From: an uncultured Oxalobacteraceae bacterium
Lineage (GTDB): Bacteria > Pseudomonadota > Gammaproteobacteria > Burkholderiales > Burkholderiaceae
Length of the DNA stretch: 6,161 nucleotides
Direction of reading: 5' to 3'
Assembly (NCBI GenBank): GCA_946479255.1
Contig: CAMLFK010000288.1
Span: forward strand, 1-6,161
Made by a program: the position numbers and the translations under genes. Below the pieces are notes generated by a model. It did no database searches. It was not told the DNA's origin and saw nothing but the letters and a program-made list of their open reading frames with translations. Below are positions 5,510-6,161 of the stretch, piece by piece. The stretch's first letter is position 1. Each line of letters starts with the position of its first letter.

Positions 5510-6161
5510 ATGTTAATCGTTCAATTCACCAATTATGCAGGCGCCCGCCGTATCGGCGTGCTTGAGCAAGACACTATCCGCGAAATCGATGGCTTCGAGA
5601 CCACCTACGCCCTGGCGCAGGAAGCGATCCGCAGCAAGATTTCGCTCGCTGAACTGGCCGCCAGCAAGATTGGCAGCACCACCCACACCTACGCCAGCGT
5701 GGCCGAAGCCGGCCAGCTGCTGCCGCCGCTGGACCATGCCGACCCTGCCCACACCTATGTGACCGGCACCGGCCTGACCCACCTCGGCAGCGCCGACGCG
5801 CGCGATGCCATGCACAAGAAAATCGGCGGTGAAGTCGCTTCCCTGTCGGACTCGATGAAGATGTTCCGCATGGGTGTCGAAGGCGGCAAGCCTGCCGAAG
5901 GCAGCCGCGGCGTGCAGCCGGAATGGTTCTACAAGGGCGACGGTTCGATCGTGCGCGCCGCCGGCCAGGACCTGCCGATGCCCGAGTTCGCGCTCGACGG
6001 CGGTGAAGAGCCGGAAATCGCCGGCCTGTACGTGATCGGCGACGATGGCCAGCCTTACCGCGTCGGCTACGCCATCGGCAACGAATTCTCGGACCACATC
6101 ACCGAACGCCAGAACTACCTGTACCTGGCCCACTCCAAGCTGCGCGCCTGCAGCGTCGGCC
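5510..6161 (+). CDS. araD1: AraD1/GguC-type fumarylacetoacetate-hydrolase-fold protein, sugar-acid catabolism (partial, 3' end outside window)
   Basis: The frame from ATG 5510 (GGAG at 5501-5504) is open to the window end, giving 217 residues of an expected 330 or so. It starts MLIVQFTNYAGARRIGVLEQ and carries blocks I recognise from the AraD1/GguC branch of the FAH superfamily: VTGTGLTHLGSADARDAMHK, the SLSDSMKMFRMGVEGGKP region, GVQPEWFYKGDGS and FALDGGEEPEIAGLYVIGDDG. Likely metal ligands are Glu167 and Glu169 (the E-x-E pair) and Asp195 (NEFSDHITER). HSKLRACS begins the conserved second half. It is 84 bases after the dehydratase and co-oriented. In this context it would act on 2-keto-3-deoxy-L-arabinonate, either dehydrating it towards 2-oxoglutarate semialdehyde or hydrolysing its 4-oxidised form to pyruvate and glycolate. 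Sequence alone does not decide. Confidence 0.82.
   Translation, partial: MLIVQFTNYAGARRIGVLEQDTIREIDGFETTYALAQEAIRSKISLAELAASKIGSTTHTYASVAEAGQLLPPLDHADPAHTYVTGTGLTHLGSADARDAMHKKIGGEVASLSDSMKMFRMGVEGGKPAEGSRGVQPEWFYKGDGSIVRAAGQDLPMPEFALDGGEEPEIAGLYVIGDDGQPYRVGYAIGNEFSDHITERQNYLYLAHSKLRACSVG

Noticed and set aside
1..6161. CRISPR array, tRNA, rRNA, insertion sequence or phage attachment site
   Set aside because: I saw no regularly spaced repeats, cloverleaf-like sequence, transposase motif or terminal inverted repeats with target duplications in either strand.

Overview
The window is high-GC DNA with compact Gram-negative operon structure. Its protein families point to a betaproteobacterium of the Burkholderiales, most likely Oxalobacteraceae (a Massilia, Duganella or Janthinobacterium-like organism). 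That assignment rests on the ABC transporter/DUF1854 pair typical of that order and on the non-phosphorylative pentose genes. It is inferred from family knowledge, not from a marker gene.

Layout. Every supported gene is on the + strand. (1) Positions 1-876 are the end of one operon: the last 27 codons of an ABC-transporter ATPase, overlapping by four bases a DUF1854 gene (83-559), then a YciI-like gene (574-876). (2) Positions 877-1119 are non-coding, with a clearly AT-rich regulatory stretch from about 985 to 1100. (3) Positions 1120-1424 hold a wrecked gene: a signal-peptide start interrupted by an amber stop, joined in another frame to the C-terminal 60 or so residues of a family 43 glycoside hydrolase (arabinofuranosidase type). 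(4) An aldose 1-epimerase (1449-2513) and an SMP-30-type lactonase (2519-3370) follow in a tight operon, closed by a strong terminator hairpin (3486-3541). (5) A new promoter region (3542-3685) serves an IlvD/Edd-family L-arabinonate dehydratase (3686-5425). After a strong intercistronic hairpin comes the start of an AraD1/GguC-type fumarylacetoacetate-hydrolase-fold enzyme (5510 to beyond the window end).

Working together. The second half reads as oxidative, non-phosphorylative catabolism of L-arabinose or a stereochemically related sugar. The (now broken) secreted GH43 enzyme would have released arabinose from arabinan or arabinoxylan. The epimerase equilibrates anomers, a sugar dehydrogenase (not in the window) would make the lactone, and the lactonase opens it. 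The dehydratase then makes 2-keto-3-deoxy-pentonate, and the AraD1-type enzyme acts on that or on its oxidised form. The two transcription units appear co-regulated: an exact 14-base sequence lies about 110-120 bases upstream of the first gene of each.

I found no CRISPR array, tRNA, rRNA, insertion sequence or unmistakably new system. The most interesting items are the decayed GH43 gene, the shared 14-mer with a nearby inverted repeat, and the poorly understood ABC/DUF1854 pair.
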